Of a stretch of 41,196 bases of DNA, positions 15,640-22,974 are shown piece by piece. A program made the position numbers and the translations under genes. The stretch comes from Lyngbya sp. CCAP 1446/10 (lineage in GTDB: Bacteria > Cyanobacteriota > Cyanobacteriia > Cyanobacteriales > Microcoleaceae). The stretch lies in the NCBI RefSeq assembly GCF_026130175.1, contig NZ_JAIGNI010000053.1, positions 1-41,196 of the forward strand. Direction: 5' to 3'. How positions within the stretch are numbered: position 1 is the first letter of the stretch; each line of letters opens with the position of its first letter. The notes below the pieces were generated by a model, which did no database searches, was not told the origin of the DNA, and saw only the letters and a list, made by a program, of their open reading frames with translations.

Positions 15640-17232
15640 TTAGAGCGACAAAAGCTTACCAATCGTGCGGTTTTCCGGGCGGAAAGTAGCCTGAGAGACA
15701 CGTTGAATGTCAGCAGGAGAAACAGCCGCGATCGCATCCAACTCCTTAAACAAATTTTTCCACGAACCAGTTTTAACTTGATAATCCAGCAACGAAAATG
15801 CCATACCCATATTAGAATTGAGCGATCGCAATAAACCAGCTCTCGCCTGAGTTTTCACCCGCTCCAACTCTGCATCAGACACCGGCTCCGTTTTTAGGCG
15901 ATCGATTTCCTTGCTCAAAGCCACCGCCACCTCATCAACAGTCTTACCCGGAGCAGTTTGAGCATAAAACAACATCAAATTCGGGTATTTATCCCCCGGA
16001 TAACCACTGAAACCTTGAGCAGCTAACGCCAATTGCTGTTGTTCTACCAAAGACTTATAAAGCCGAGAAGTGCGGCCACTGCTGAGCAAAGAACCAATGA
16101 TTTCATAAACCGCATTGTCGGGATGATTCATCGCTGGTCTGTGGTATCCTTCCAAATACCAAGGTTGAGTTTTTAACTTCAGCGTCACTTCCTTAGTTTG
16201 CGTTTGGGGAGGCTCCACAATTTGCAATTCAGGAGGCGCTGGTTTCGCCTTGTAGCGCCCGAAATAAATTTGAGCGAGACGCTTCACCTCCGCAACTTTC
16301 ACGTCTCCTACCACAGCCACAGTCAGTTTACTGGGGATGTAGTGACTATCGAAAAAATTCTGCACCTGGCTGCGGGTGAGGTTTTTAATGTCTTCAGTGT
16401 AGCCAATTACCGGGCGACGATAAGGATGAACAGAAAAAGCTTTGTTAGCAAAAACTTCGACCATTTGCCCGATCGCCGAATTTTCAGTTCGCAGCCTCCG
16501 TTCTTCTAGAATTACCTGTTTTTCCTTATAAAATTCCCGAAAAACTGGTTCTAGAAATCGCTCCGATTCCAGCGACATCCACAATTCTAATTTGTTAGCT
16601 GGGAGACTATAAAAATACATAGTCGAGTCGATAGAAGTGGCGGCATTTAATCCGACTCCGCCTGCTTGTTCGACTATTTTGCCGAGTTCATTGCGCTTGA
16701 CAAATTGCCCAGCTTCGGCTTCAACCTTGTCAAATTCTGCTTTGAATTTGGCGATTTCTTCAGTTTTGCCGATCGCCTTCGCTGCTTGCATTTGCTCGAA
16801 GAGTTGGTCTTGTTTTTCTAGCAGCGGCTTTTCGGCTTTGTAGTCGGTAGTGCCGATTTTTGGCGTACCTTTAAAGGCTAAATGTTCGAGATAGTGGGCG
16901 ACTCCGGTTTGGCCGTCGGGTTCGTTTGCCCCTCCCACGTCAGCGTAAATTAGAAACGATGCTACCGGAGATCTGGGCCTTTCGAGCACGACGAATGTCA
17001 TGCCATTGTCGAGCTTAAATTCCGTGACTTGCTTGATTACGCGATCGAGCGACGGTTGCACAGACACTGTTTGGGAGCCGTTAGCGGGGTTCTCGCGGGC
17101 GAGGGCGATTTGGGGGGAAAGTCCCCACCACAGCAGTACAGCAGCCAGCAGGGAGGCGATAAATCGAGTTTTGCGGGGCGATTCCCTAGGGGATAGCTTC
17201 GTCGCGCGTGGTTTTTGGAACTGCGGGGTCAT
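15640..17232 (-). CDS. M16 family zinc metallopeptidase (catalytic-type subunit)
   Basis: A 530-residue exported peptidase. A hydrophobic segment near residues 24-45 (FIASLLAAVLLWWGLSPQIALA) serves as signal peptide. The inverted zinc motif HYLEH (H113, E116, H117) lies in VAHYLEHLAFKG and is the M16 active site. The C-domain carries FFDSHYIPSKLTVAVVGDV and SSGRTSRLYKSLVEQQQLAL. Compared with the downstream homologue it keeps all catalytic residues, so the pair likely forms a heterodimeric processing or scavenging peptidase at the periplasm or cell surface. An insertion of about 60 residues between the zinc helix and ERRLR (LEKQDQLFEQMQAAKAIGKT) is charged and helical. The array of C/T heptamers abuts its stop codon. 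Confidence 0.93.
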   Translation of the reverse strand: MTPQFQKPRATKLSPRESPRKTRFIASLLAAVLLWWGLSPQIALARENPANGSQTVSVQPSLDRVIKQVTEFKLDNGMTFVVLERPRSPVASFLIYADVGGANEPDGQTGVAHYLEHLAFKGTPKIGTTDYKAEKPLLEKQDQLFEQMQAAKAIGKTEEIAKFKAEFDKVEAEAGQFVKRNELGKIVEQAGGVGLNAATSIDSTMYFYSLPANKLELWMSLESERFLEPVFREFYKEKQVILEERRLRTENSAIGQMVEVFANKAFSVHPYRRPVIGYTEDIKNLTRSQVQNFFDSHYIPSKLTVAVVGDVKVAEVKRLAQIYFGRYKAKPAPPELQIVEPPQTQTKEVTLKLKTQPWYLEGYHRPAMNHPDNAVYEIIGSLLSSGRTSRLYKSLVEQQQLALAAQGFSGYPGDKYPNLMLFYAQTAPGKTVDEVAVALSKEIDRLKTEPVSDAELERVKTQARAGLLRSLNSNMGMAFSLLDYQVKTGSWKNLFKELDAIAAVSPADIQRVSQATFRPENRTIGKLLSL

Positions 17233-17650
17233 TCGATTTTAGATTTTAGATTTTAGATTTTGGATTGTCAAACAAAAAAATGTTTGCGCTCAATGCCAGA
17301 GACTCTTTTCTAAGGATAAAGATTTTTGGAGGCATAAGCGATCTGTTGCGCCGCAGATGTTAGGCTGATACAGCAAATCTCAAAAAGGGTCTGGGCCCGG
17401 CAAGGAGTTTTGAGTTTGGGATTAAAGTCGCGCACAACTTAAAGCGTAACATTATTTCACCCGCCCGTCCCAAACCCGCAGTTCCAAGTGAATCCACCTA
17501 AGTAAACGTAAAATACGGCTCGCTAAAAAGCTGGCTATGTATGTCTTCTTCCTTTTTCCTTCTTCCTTTTTCCTTCTTCCTTCTGCCTTCTTCCTTCTGC
17601 CTTCTTCCTTCTTCCTTCTACTTAAGTCGCCAATTACCGATTGCAAAGCC
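17233..17650. other. Gap between M16 and TetR genes with two repeat tracts
   Basis: GATTTTA heptamers (about 17235-17265) lie just upstream of the M16 start. A C/T-rich CTTCCTT/CTTCTGC heptamer-type tract (about 17545-17622) lies 30 bp upstream of the TetR ATG. Translation of that tract gives a meaningless Phe/Leu/Pro/Ser extension of the TetR frame. Promoters of both divergent genes must lie here, but no clear boxes are recognised. Confidence 0.6.
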
Positions 17651-18265
17651 ATGCGAATTTTTAATCAGTCTCCTCCTTCAGAAACAGAAACCAAAAAGCG
17701 GATTTTACAAGCGGCTGTGCGGTTGTTTGCCCGCAGCGGATACGACGGTACGACAACTCGCGATTTAGCAGCGGCAGCAGGGGTGGCGGAGGGTACGCTA
17801 TTTCGGCATTTTGATAATAAAAAAGCGATTTTGATTCAGGTAGCGACGGAAGGATGGGTGGAAATATTGACAGATTTGCTAACCGAATTGAGCGAGATGG
17901 GCAATTACAAAGCAGTGGCTCAGGTGATGCGCCGACGGATGCTAAATATCCGCGAGAATAGCGATATGATGCGGGTGTGTTTTTTGGAGGCGCAGTTTCA
18001 CCCGGATTTGCGCGATCGCATTCAGTTGGAAGTCATCGGAAAAATGAGCGTTGTGGCTGAGGCTTTTTTTGAGACGGCGATGGAAAAAGGAGTTTATCGC
18101 AAGATGAATCCGAAGATTGTCGCTCAGGTATTTTTGGGAATGTTTGCAGTAGCCGGTTTTAGTCAAAATACGATTGGGGAACCGAATGCTTCTCCGCAAG
18201 AAATGCAGGAAATAGCCGAAGGATTAGCGGATATTTTTCTGAATGGGGTTTTAGTTAAGGATTAG
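17651..18265 (+). CDS. TetR/AcrR-family transcriptional regulator
   Basis: A 204-residue TetR repressor. The N-terminal helix-turn-helix is complete: KKRILQAAVRLFARSGYDGT, TTRDLAAAAGVAEGTLFRHF, then DNKKAILIQV. The C-terminal ligand/dimer domain (about 70-200) is helical and of no assignable ligand. It begins at the ATG at 17651; the frame continues upstream only through a C/T repeat tract. No efflux or enzyme gene sits immediately beside it apart from the downstream GNAT gene (141 bp away), so its target is unknown. The stop codon TAG is itself part of the following repeat (AGTCATT units). Confidence 0.9.
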   Translation: MRIFNQSPPSETETKKRILQAAVRLFARSGYDGTTTRDLAAAAGVAEGTLFRHFDNKKAILIQVATEGWVEILTDLLTELSEMGNYKAVAQVMRRRMLNIRENSDMMRVCFLEAQFHPDLRDRIQLEVIGKMSVVAEAFFETAMEKGVYRKMNPKIVAQVFLGMFAVAGFSQNTIGEPNASPQEMQEIAEGLADIFLNGVLVKD

Positions 18266-18322
18266 TCATTAGTCATTGGTCATTAGTCATTAGTCATTGG
18301 TCATTAGTCATTAGTCATTAGT
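18263..18322. repeat. Heptamer array (AGTCATT/GGTCATT)n
   Basis: Eight consecutive heptamers, AGTCATT with two GGTCATT variants, start within the stop codon of the TetR gene and run to about 18321. Another sign that these arrays begin exactly at gene ends in this genome. Confidence 0.9.
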
Positions 18323-18405
18323 AGTTCGCGTCTTTTTTCCTTCTTTATTCTTCCATACATCCGTTACATCCGTTACAGAATCCGTTGCCGAACTTCCTTC
18401 TACTT

Positions 18406-18924
18406 ATGGACAAAATCTTGGACTATTCTATTCGGCCGCTAATGCAGGAAGACGAACCTTTTTTGTGGCAAATGCTGTACGTCGCGGCGCACATGGCAGA
18501 AGAAGGTGAATCAACGGTGCAAGCTGTTGTGAATCATCCTTTAATTGCGAGATATGTCAAGGATTGGGGACGTGCAGACGATACGGGATTCGTAGGAATT
18601 GAATTAAACAGCAGCCAGCCCGTAGGAGCGGCCTGGCTGCGTTTATTTACAGGGGATGACAAGGGATTTGGCTGGGTAGACGATATCCCGGAATTGGCGA
18701 TCGCGGTTCTTCCAGAATATACAAATCAGGGTATAGGAACGCAGTTGTTGGATCGTCTGTTGTCAGCAGCCAAAGCATCTTATCGATCGGTATCGCTGAG
18801 TGTTAGAAGCTCAAATTCGGCCCTGAATCTCTACCAGCGATCGGGATTTAAAGTAATTGAGGGAAGCGAGACAATCAACCGCACAGGAGGGACATCATTA
18901 ACCCTGCAAATAGATTTTAATTGA
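18406..18924 (+). CDS. GNAT-family N-acetyltransferase
   Basis: A 172-residue acetyl-CoA-dependent transferase. The acetyl-CoA loop is visible as AVLPEYTNQGIGTQLLDRLL (consensus Q/RxxGxG/A), followed by SVSLSVRSSNSALNLYQRSGFKVIEG, the C-terminal GNAT signature. The N-terminal part IRPLMQEDEPFLWQMLYVAAHM is also usual. The acceptor cannot be told. The ATG at 18406 is preferred over a TTG seven codons upstream. It may be co-transcribed with tetR but lies 140 bp behind it across a repeat array. Confidence 0.88.
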   Translation: MDKILDYSIRPLMQEDEPFLWQMLYVAAHMAEEGESTVQAVVNHPLIARYVKDWGRADDTGFVGIELNSSQPVGAAWLRLFTGDDKGFGWVDDIPELAIAVLPEYTNQGIGTQLLDRLLSAAKASYRSVSLSVRSSNSALNLYQRSGFKVIEGSETINRTGGTSLTLQIDFN

Positions 18925-18932
18925 TTGAATTA

Positions 18933-19298
18933 TTACTCGTCGTTAAACTCGTACACTTGCTGTACCCAATTCTCCCGAATTTCCTGCCATTCATCGGACA
19001 ATACTTCCCAAGTTGTATTGCTTTCTAGTTCCAGCAATAAACTTGATACTTCTTCCAGAGTCGATGCTACATGACAGTCTTCTACCCAACTTTCCCGGCA
19101 AAGTTTCCAGTAATTTTGCACTGCTTCCCGCTGGATGTCTGATTCCAATTCAATTAGATATTCTGCTAGCTGTGAGGGTTCTACTGCTGCTTGCACTTCA
19201 CTCATCCAACTGTCGCGACGTTCTTTCCATTCTTTCGTCACTGCTTCCCATGTGAGGTTGCTTTCAAACTCTAATAGTAACTGGTTCAGTTCTACCAT
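18933..19298 (-). CDS. Hypothetical protein made of three 40-residue repeats
   Basis: A 121-residue acidic protein without signal or membrane segments. After a short N-terminus (MVE) it consists of three consecutive repeats with an exact 40-residue period (about 4-43, 44-83, 84-121). The shared pattern is LxxLLxELESxxTWEAVxxEWxxxRESWVxxV, with invariant Glu-Ser, a Trp in the second helix and an (R/E)xxW pair. Each unit reads as two amphipathic helices, suggesting a helical-repeat scaffold. I do not recognise the family. The ATG at 19296-19298 is chosen over a TTG fifteen codons upstream. It is convergent with the GNAT gene (8 bp apart). Confidence 0.65.
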   Translation of the reverse strand: MVELNQLLLEFESNLTWEAVTKEWKERRDSWMSEVQAAVEPSQLAEYLIELESDIQREAVQNYWKLCRESWVEDCHVASTLEEVSSLLLELESNTTWEVLSDEWQEIRENWVQQVYEFNDE

Positions 19299-19419
19299 AT
19301 TAAATGTTTTTTGTTTGCAGTTTGTGCTAAAAGTATTATACAAACTTTTTTAATTAATGATCTTAAAAAACAATTAAAGATTGCGGCCTCGGTGAAACTA
19401 CCGAATACATAACTGAATC

Positions 19420-20181
19420 ATGAGCGATAAATTTACTTTAGATATGCTAGATATTCCCAGCGGTTGGAATCGGGGGACAGGGGACTGGATGGGAGTGGCG
19501 GCAGCTATGAAGAGAGGGGAAACTGTAGAAGTAATTCAAGAAGTTGGTTCTACTTTGTGGCAAAACAGTTTACCTGAAAAATATTCTTTGTGTTGGGAAA
19601 GCGAAAATTTGTCACCTATCAAAGGGCGAATTTGGATTAGTTTTACCCAGAGAAGATTTGCGCCGGAATCTGCTTTGCCAAAGGTTCAATGGCATCCGAG
19701 AGTGTTGTGGGTAGGGATAGGTTGCAAGGCTGGAACTTCGCGAGAATTAATCGAAGCTGCGATTCAAAATGTTTGTCGCAGTTATCATTTAGCTGAAGGT
19801 GCGATCGCAGGAATTGCTTCAATAGACACTAAAGCAGGTGAACTTGGCTTGCTGGAACTTTGTCGATCGCGAAATTGGCCATTAAAAACCTTTGCTGCTG
19901 ACATTTTGAGTTCCGTAGAAGTCCCGAATCCTTCAAATCTGGTAGCAAAAGCAGTCGGCACGCCCAGCGTAGCAGAAGCGGCTGCACTTTGCGCGATCGC
20001 CCAAATTTCAACCGCCCATCAACACCAAGAAACGCAGATATCCATCAATCATCTGCGTTTATCTGCGTTTATCTGCGGTTCGCATCCCCTCTTAGTTCCG
20101 AAAAAAATATTTCGCTCGGACAAAAAACTAGGCTCTGTTACAGTAGCAGTTGCAGTTTGCCCGATCGACTATCTAGGATAA
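19420..20181 (+). CDS. Truncated CbiG-like cobalamin biosynthesis protein with in-frame repeat
   Basis: A 253-residue protein matching the middle and C-terminal parts of CbiG. Residues about 14-50 (SGWNRGTGDWMGVAAAMKRG, EVIQEVGSTLWQ) belong to the central domain. Residues about 94-195 (VLWVGIGCKAGTSRELIEAA, HLAEGAIAGIASIDTKAGEL, VGTPSVAEAAAL) and LLVPKKIF at 224-231 form the CbiG C-terminal/CobE domain. CbiG hydrolyses the lactone of cobalt-precorrin-5A in anaerobic-type B12 synthesis. The usual CbiG N-terminal domain is absent. The CobJ methyltransferase domain that I recall following CbiG in cyanobacterial fusion proteins is also absent. Residues about 200-222 derive from an inserted repeat (20031-20080). 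It may be a stand-alone CobE-like protein or a decaying partial copy. Confidence 0.7.
   Translation: MSDKFTLDMLDIPSGWNRGTGDWMGVAAAMKRGETVEVIQEVGSTLWQNSLPEKYSLCWESENLSPIKGRIWISFTQRRFAPESALPKVQWHPRVLWVGIGCKAGTSRELIEAAIQNVCRSYHLAEGAIAGIASIDTKAGELGLLELCRSRNWPLKTFAADILSSVEVPNPSNLVAKAVGTPSVAEAAALCAIAQISTAHQHQETQISINHLRLSAFICGSHPLLVPKKIFRSDKKLGSVTVAVAVCPIDYLG
20031..20080. repeat. AACGCAGAT..(ATCTGCGTTT)3 repeat inside the CbiG-like gene
   Basis: AACGCAGAT (20031-20039) pairs with ATCTGCGTT (20051-20059). Two perfect 10-bp ATCTGCGTTT units and a third variant (ATCTGCGGTT) run from 20051 to 20080. The repeat is read through in frame and supplies about 17 residues just before the LLVPKKIF segment. 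Confidence 0.85.
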
Positions 20182-20188
20182 TATCTTA

Positions 20189-20554
20189 CTAATCCAAAGT
20201 ACCCGTATTCACAAAACGACCAATCAGCCCAGAAACGAACGACAACACAATCGAACCGAACAAAGCAGGCCAAAAACCGTTAACCGCAAAGCCGATACTG
20301 AACGCACCCGCCAACCACGAAGCCAGGGACAGGGAAATTGCGTTCACAACAAACAAAAACAAACCTAAAGTAATAACAGTCAAAGGCAGGGTCAGCAATG
20401 TAATAATTGGTCTGACAACCGCATTCACCAATCCGATAACCACAGCAGCCACCATCGCCGCCGGAAAGCTAACCACCACAATACCTGGTACAATGTTAGC
20501 GGTAATCACCAGCGAAATTGCGGCTACTATCCAAGTTAAGAAAAAACTTAGCAT
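20189..20554 (-). CDS. Phage holin family 4 / YvlD-like small membrane protein
   Basis: A 121-residue protein with four hydrophobic segments and little else. The pattern NAVVRPIITLLTLPLTVITLGLFLFVVNA is diagnostic of the DUF360/Phage_holin_4_2 family (YvlD in Bacillus). Despite the name these are ordinary chromosomal membrane proteins, and no phage genes surround it. The role is unknown, with envelope stress links in some bacteria. It is convergent with the CbiG-like gene, with 7 bp between the stop codons. Confidence 0.88.
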   Translation of the reverse strand: MLSFFLTWIVAAISLVITANIVPGIVVVSFPAAMVAAVVIGLVNAVVRPIITLLTLPLTVITLGLFLFVVNAISLSLASWLAGAFSIGFAVNGFWPALFGSIVLSFVSGLIGRFVNTGTLD

Positions 20555-20663
20555 ATCTTGTTTTTCATCTCCATCACTATTAATTGAGATTGTAACTGTT
20601 TAGGCGATCGACCAAAGTTCGGGATACACTACAAAATACCCACCTTACGAGAATATCAGACAT

Positions 20664-21161
20664 ATGAAACTCCGGCAACTAGCAGCATTCCTCTTAGCGC
20701 TAACTATCTTCATCCTGCCGCGCGCAGCCCAAGCTCAATCTAAATATTACCCACCGCCGCTGTCCTTTAGCAACGCGGAACTGACAAGACGCGATTTTTC
20801 CGGTCAAATGCTGCGCGCCGCCGAGTTTTCTAACGCTAATATGGACTTAACTAATTTTTCTAATGCCGATTTGCGGGGAGCAATTATGAGCGCTTCGGTG
20901 ATGACTGAGGCGAATTTGCACGGAGCAAATTTAACTAATGCCATGATAGATCAAATTAAATTTACTAAGGCTGATTTAAGCGATGCAATTTTAGTCGAAA
21001 CAATTTTGCTGCGTTCTACTTTTGACGGAGTTAATATCACAGGCGCTGATTTTACTGATGCAATTATGGACGGCGCACAAGTTAAAGAATTGTGCACTAA
21101 AGCCAGCGGGATTAATTCTCAAACTGGGATTTCTACTCGCGATTCTCTGGGATGCCGTTGA
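20664..21161 (+). CDS. Exported pentapeptide-repeat protein
   Basis: A 165-residue protein with a signal peptide (KLRQLAAFLLALTIFILPRAAQA, cleavage near residue 24). It is followed by A(D/N)LxX pentapeptide repeats from about 35 to 135 (FSNANMDLTNFSNADLRGAI and following), which fold as a right-handed four-sided beta helix. A C-terminal segment with two cysteines (ELCTKASGINSQ, DSLGCR) could form a disulfide capping the helix. Such lumenal or periplasmic pentapeptide proteins are common in cyanobacteria and mostly uncharacterised. It begins a plus-strand group with the LapA-like gene, but repeats separate them. Confidence 0.9.
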   Translation: MKLRQLAAFLLALTIFILPRAAQAQSKYYPPPLSFSNAELTRRDFSGQMLRAAEFSNANMDLTNFSNADLRGAIMSASVMTEANLHGANLTNAMIDQIKFTKADLSDAILVETILLRSTFDGVNITGADFTDAIMDGAQVKELCTKASGINSQTGISTRDSLGCR

Positions 21162-21189
21162 TTTATTTTCTAATCCCATAATTTTAATT

Positions 21190-21293
21190 TGTGGAACAGG
21201 CATCTTGCCTGTTTCGGGCGATGCTCAAAGCCCACGCCACAAGTAATAAATACACAAAATTCATGTGATTGTGGAACAGGCATCTTGCCTGTT
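21190..21293. repeat. Two direct copies of a TGTGGAACAGGCATCTTGCC hairpin repeat
   Basis: The 24-bp unit, whose first 20 bases are TGTGGAACAGGCATCTTGCC and which then ends TGTT, occurs at 21190-21213 and 21270-21293. Within each copy AACAGGCA pairs with TGCCTGTT around a TCT loop. Downstream of each is a GGCG/CCCACC-type G/C-rich stretch. It accounts for part of the 391-bp gap 21162-21552. Confidence 0.85.
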
Positions 21294-21324
21294 CCCGGCG
21301 GGTTGTCCGGCCCACCCCACACCA

Positions 21325-21417
21325 TATAGCGGTTCTAAAAAAAGTGAGGAGAGCCTCATGCCCTATGCCCTATGCCATATCCCGGAAGCGTACCTGATCT
21401 TTTTGAGAAAGGCTATA
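21325..21417. mobile_element. 93-bp MITE-like element, inverted relative to the copy at 11942
   Basis: Starts TATAGCGGTTCTAAAAAAAG and ends TTTTTGAGAAAGGCTATA. Its reverse complement aligns along nearly its whole length with 11942-12048, including GAGGCTCTCCTCAC and the CATAGGG heptamers, of which it has fewer. The rest of the gap to the next ATG (21418-21552) is A/T-rich without a recognised signal. Confidence 0.8.
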
Positions 21418-21552
21418 ACTTCCCCCGCACTTACTTGACTTATTCCCGAATCTTGTTGTATATTATTAAATAATGGGTAGTTAATTTTGTGGACACATAT
21501 TCAAATTATAAAACGAGTTTATTAGTTAAATTTTTAGCTTTTCAAGCCTTTT

Positions 21553-21828
21553 ATGAAAATAATTCCTCTGCTCACAATTAGTTTTTTAGTAGCAATTTTA
21601 GTTAGCGCGATCGCCATAATCTCAGTGCAGAACGCCGCCCCAGTCGCCTTAAGCTTTATCTTGTTTAAATCCATACAAATTCCAGTAGGATTAGTATTGG
21701 CAATCAGCATTAGTGCGGGACTGCTCGGCGGTGCACTGCTACAACCGCTGTGGAATTTTTCAGATTCCCAAGACTCGCGTCCGAAATTTCAAGCAAATCC
21801 CGAAGACTCGGACACCGTAGAATATTAA
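21553..21828 (+). CDS. LapA-domain (DUF1049) small membrane protein
   Basis: A 91-residue protein with two membrane segments (about 5-25 and 40-65) around the characteristic SVQNAAPVALSFILFKSIQIPVGLVL pattern of the LapA/DUF1049 family. LapA in enterobacteria works with LapB in lipopolysaccharide assembly control. In cyanobacteria the domain occurs widely without proven role. The C-terminal 25 residues are polar and acidic. Stop codons of this gene and the convergent HTH gene are 16 bp apart. Confidence 0.85.
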   Translation: MKIIPLLTISFLVAILVSAIAIISVQNAAPVALSFILFKSIQIPVGLVLAISISAGLLGGALLQPLWNFSDSQDSRPKFQANPEDSDTVEY

Positions 21829-21844
21829 GTTAATTTTTCAAACC

Positions 21845-22819
21845 TTAGATGGAATAAACCTGACCGTCAATCAGCAGCCGAGTAATTCCTTTGGCTAGCA
21901 AGTAAGGTGCGGCTTTTTGCAGCAGCCTGCCATCTGGAATTTTGAAAACTCTTTGATTGCGAGTAGCAAATCGGCGGGCCACTCGGTGATTGTCAAAAAC
22001 TGGTAGGGTTTTCTCGCGAATTTCCGCCGCCGGAATTTGACCGAGTTCCCCAAATGCTTTCAAAGGTCTAGTAATTAATTCTGCCGCCCGATCGACTACT
22101 AAATAGCAAATTTTGGGCAGAGACGCTTGGCTTAAAGGCAAAACTTGAATCGGCCCCTCCGCCCGCAGCTCCATCGACTCCCCCGACATCGAACCCAGCA
22201 CACTCCCTTCAAACAGAGAATCTTCATCCTCTAAATCTTCGTCGAAGTCGTCATCTAAATCATCCTCATCCTCATCCTCATCCTCATCCTCATCCTCATC
22301 CTCATCGAAATCGCTAAAATCTTCACCATCAAGCATTGCCTGTAGTTCTCCAGTCACAACAGCACGGTGGCTGCGCGAGGCAATATTTTCTTGGGCATCT
22401 GGCACATCAGAAACGTCCAAATCCGACTCTAAAGTTCCTGAAATTTCGATTTCTGGGACAGGTTGGGCGGCTGATATATAACGCTTTCGGATCGTCGGCC
22501 TCGAATTGGGGGCTGATTGCGCGATGAGGAGTGACTCAGACAGGGGAGTATCTACAGGGGCGATGGAGCTGGCAGCCGACGATTCAGCAGTCGCCTCTGT
22601 TGGTTCAGAAACGCTGCTGGTGCGATCGGACGAACGCTTTTGTTTTTGCTGTACCAAAAATTCGTATTCTGACTCCGACAAAGCCCCCTGAAGGATGCGC
22701 CTCACAGTCGAACTACTCACTCCGTAGCGCTTTGCCAGAGTGATAGTATTCTCGTCCGACTGTCGGTACAGCCGCAGGAGTTCGCGTTTGTCTGAATCGG
22801 ATAGTTTTGTGGGCGTCAT
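21845..22819 (-). CDS. Cyanobacterial HTH protein with an acidic repeat tract
   Basis: A 324-residue protein. Residues about 4-45 (SDSDKRELLRLYRQSDENTI, LAKRYGVSSSTVRRILQG) form a resolvase/transposase-like helix-turn-helix. A long disordered linker follows, containing a pure Asp/Glu tract near 173-200 encoded by a hexanucleotide repeat. The C-terminal ~100 residues (CYLVVDRAAELITRPLKAFG, LPVFDNHRVARRFATRNQRV, LLAKGITRLLIDGQVY) form a conserved globular part. This arrangement fits a cyanobacterial conserved family of unknown function, not a transposase, since no catalytic domain is present. DNA binding is inferred from the HTH alone. Confidence 0.75.
   Translation of the reverse strand: MTPTKLSDSDKRELLRLYRQSDENTITLAKRYGVSSSTVRRILQGALSESEYEFLVQQKQKRSSDRTSSVSEPTEATAESSAASSIAPVDTPLSESLLIAQSAPNSRPTIRKRYISAAQPVPEIEISGTLESDLDVSDVPDAQENIASRSHRAVVTGELQAMLDGEDFSDFDEDEDEDEDEDEDEDDLDDDFDEDLEDEDSLFEGSVLGSMSGESMELRAEGPIQVLPLSQASLPKICYLVVDRAAELITRPLKAFGELGQIPAAEIREKTLPVFDNHRVARRFATRNQRVFKIPDGRLLQKAAPYLLAKGITRLLIDGQVYSI
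22258..22307. repeat. Hexanucleotide repeat TCATCC encoding the (Asp-Glu)n tract
   Basis: Seven or more TCATCC units (minus strand GAGGAT) inside the HTH gene encode alternating Asp and Glu. Because the unit is six bases, slippage would change tract length without a frameshift. Confidence 0.9.
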
Positions 22820-22974
22820 GCCAAATTTTCCAGCAAAAAAATGTGAAAAAACGCAGGAAGTGCGATCGGCGAACTGTGATTTTTCATTTTCGATTTAAAG
22901 TTGACAGATGCCGGCAAGGGCAAAACAGCTTTCGCGTTTCCATCTCTTGCCGAAGCAACCCCAATCTCCCATTG

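Noticed and set aside
17537..17650. N-terminal extension of the TetR protein (Phe/Leu/Pro/Ser-rich, signal-peptide-like)
   Set aside because: It is a translation of a C/T heptamer tract. The true TetR start is the ATG at 17651.
20189..20554. Prophage remnant suggested by the phage-holin family name
   Set aside because: The family is a common chromosomal membrane protein, and no other phage gene is nearby.
21845..22819. Transposase, because of the resolvase-like HTH
   Set aside because: There is no DDE or serine-recombinase catalytic domain and no terminal repeats flank it.
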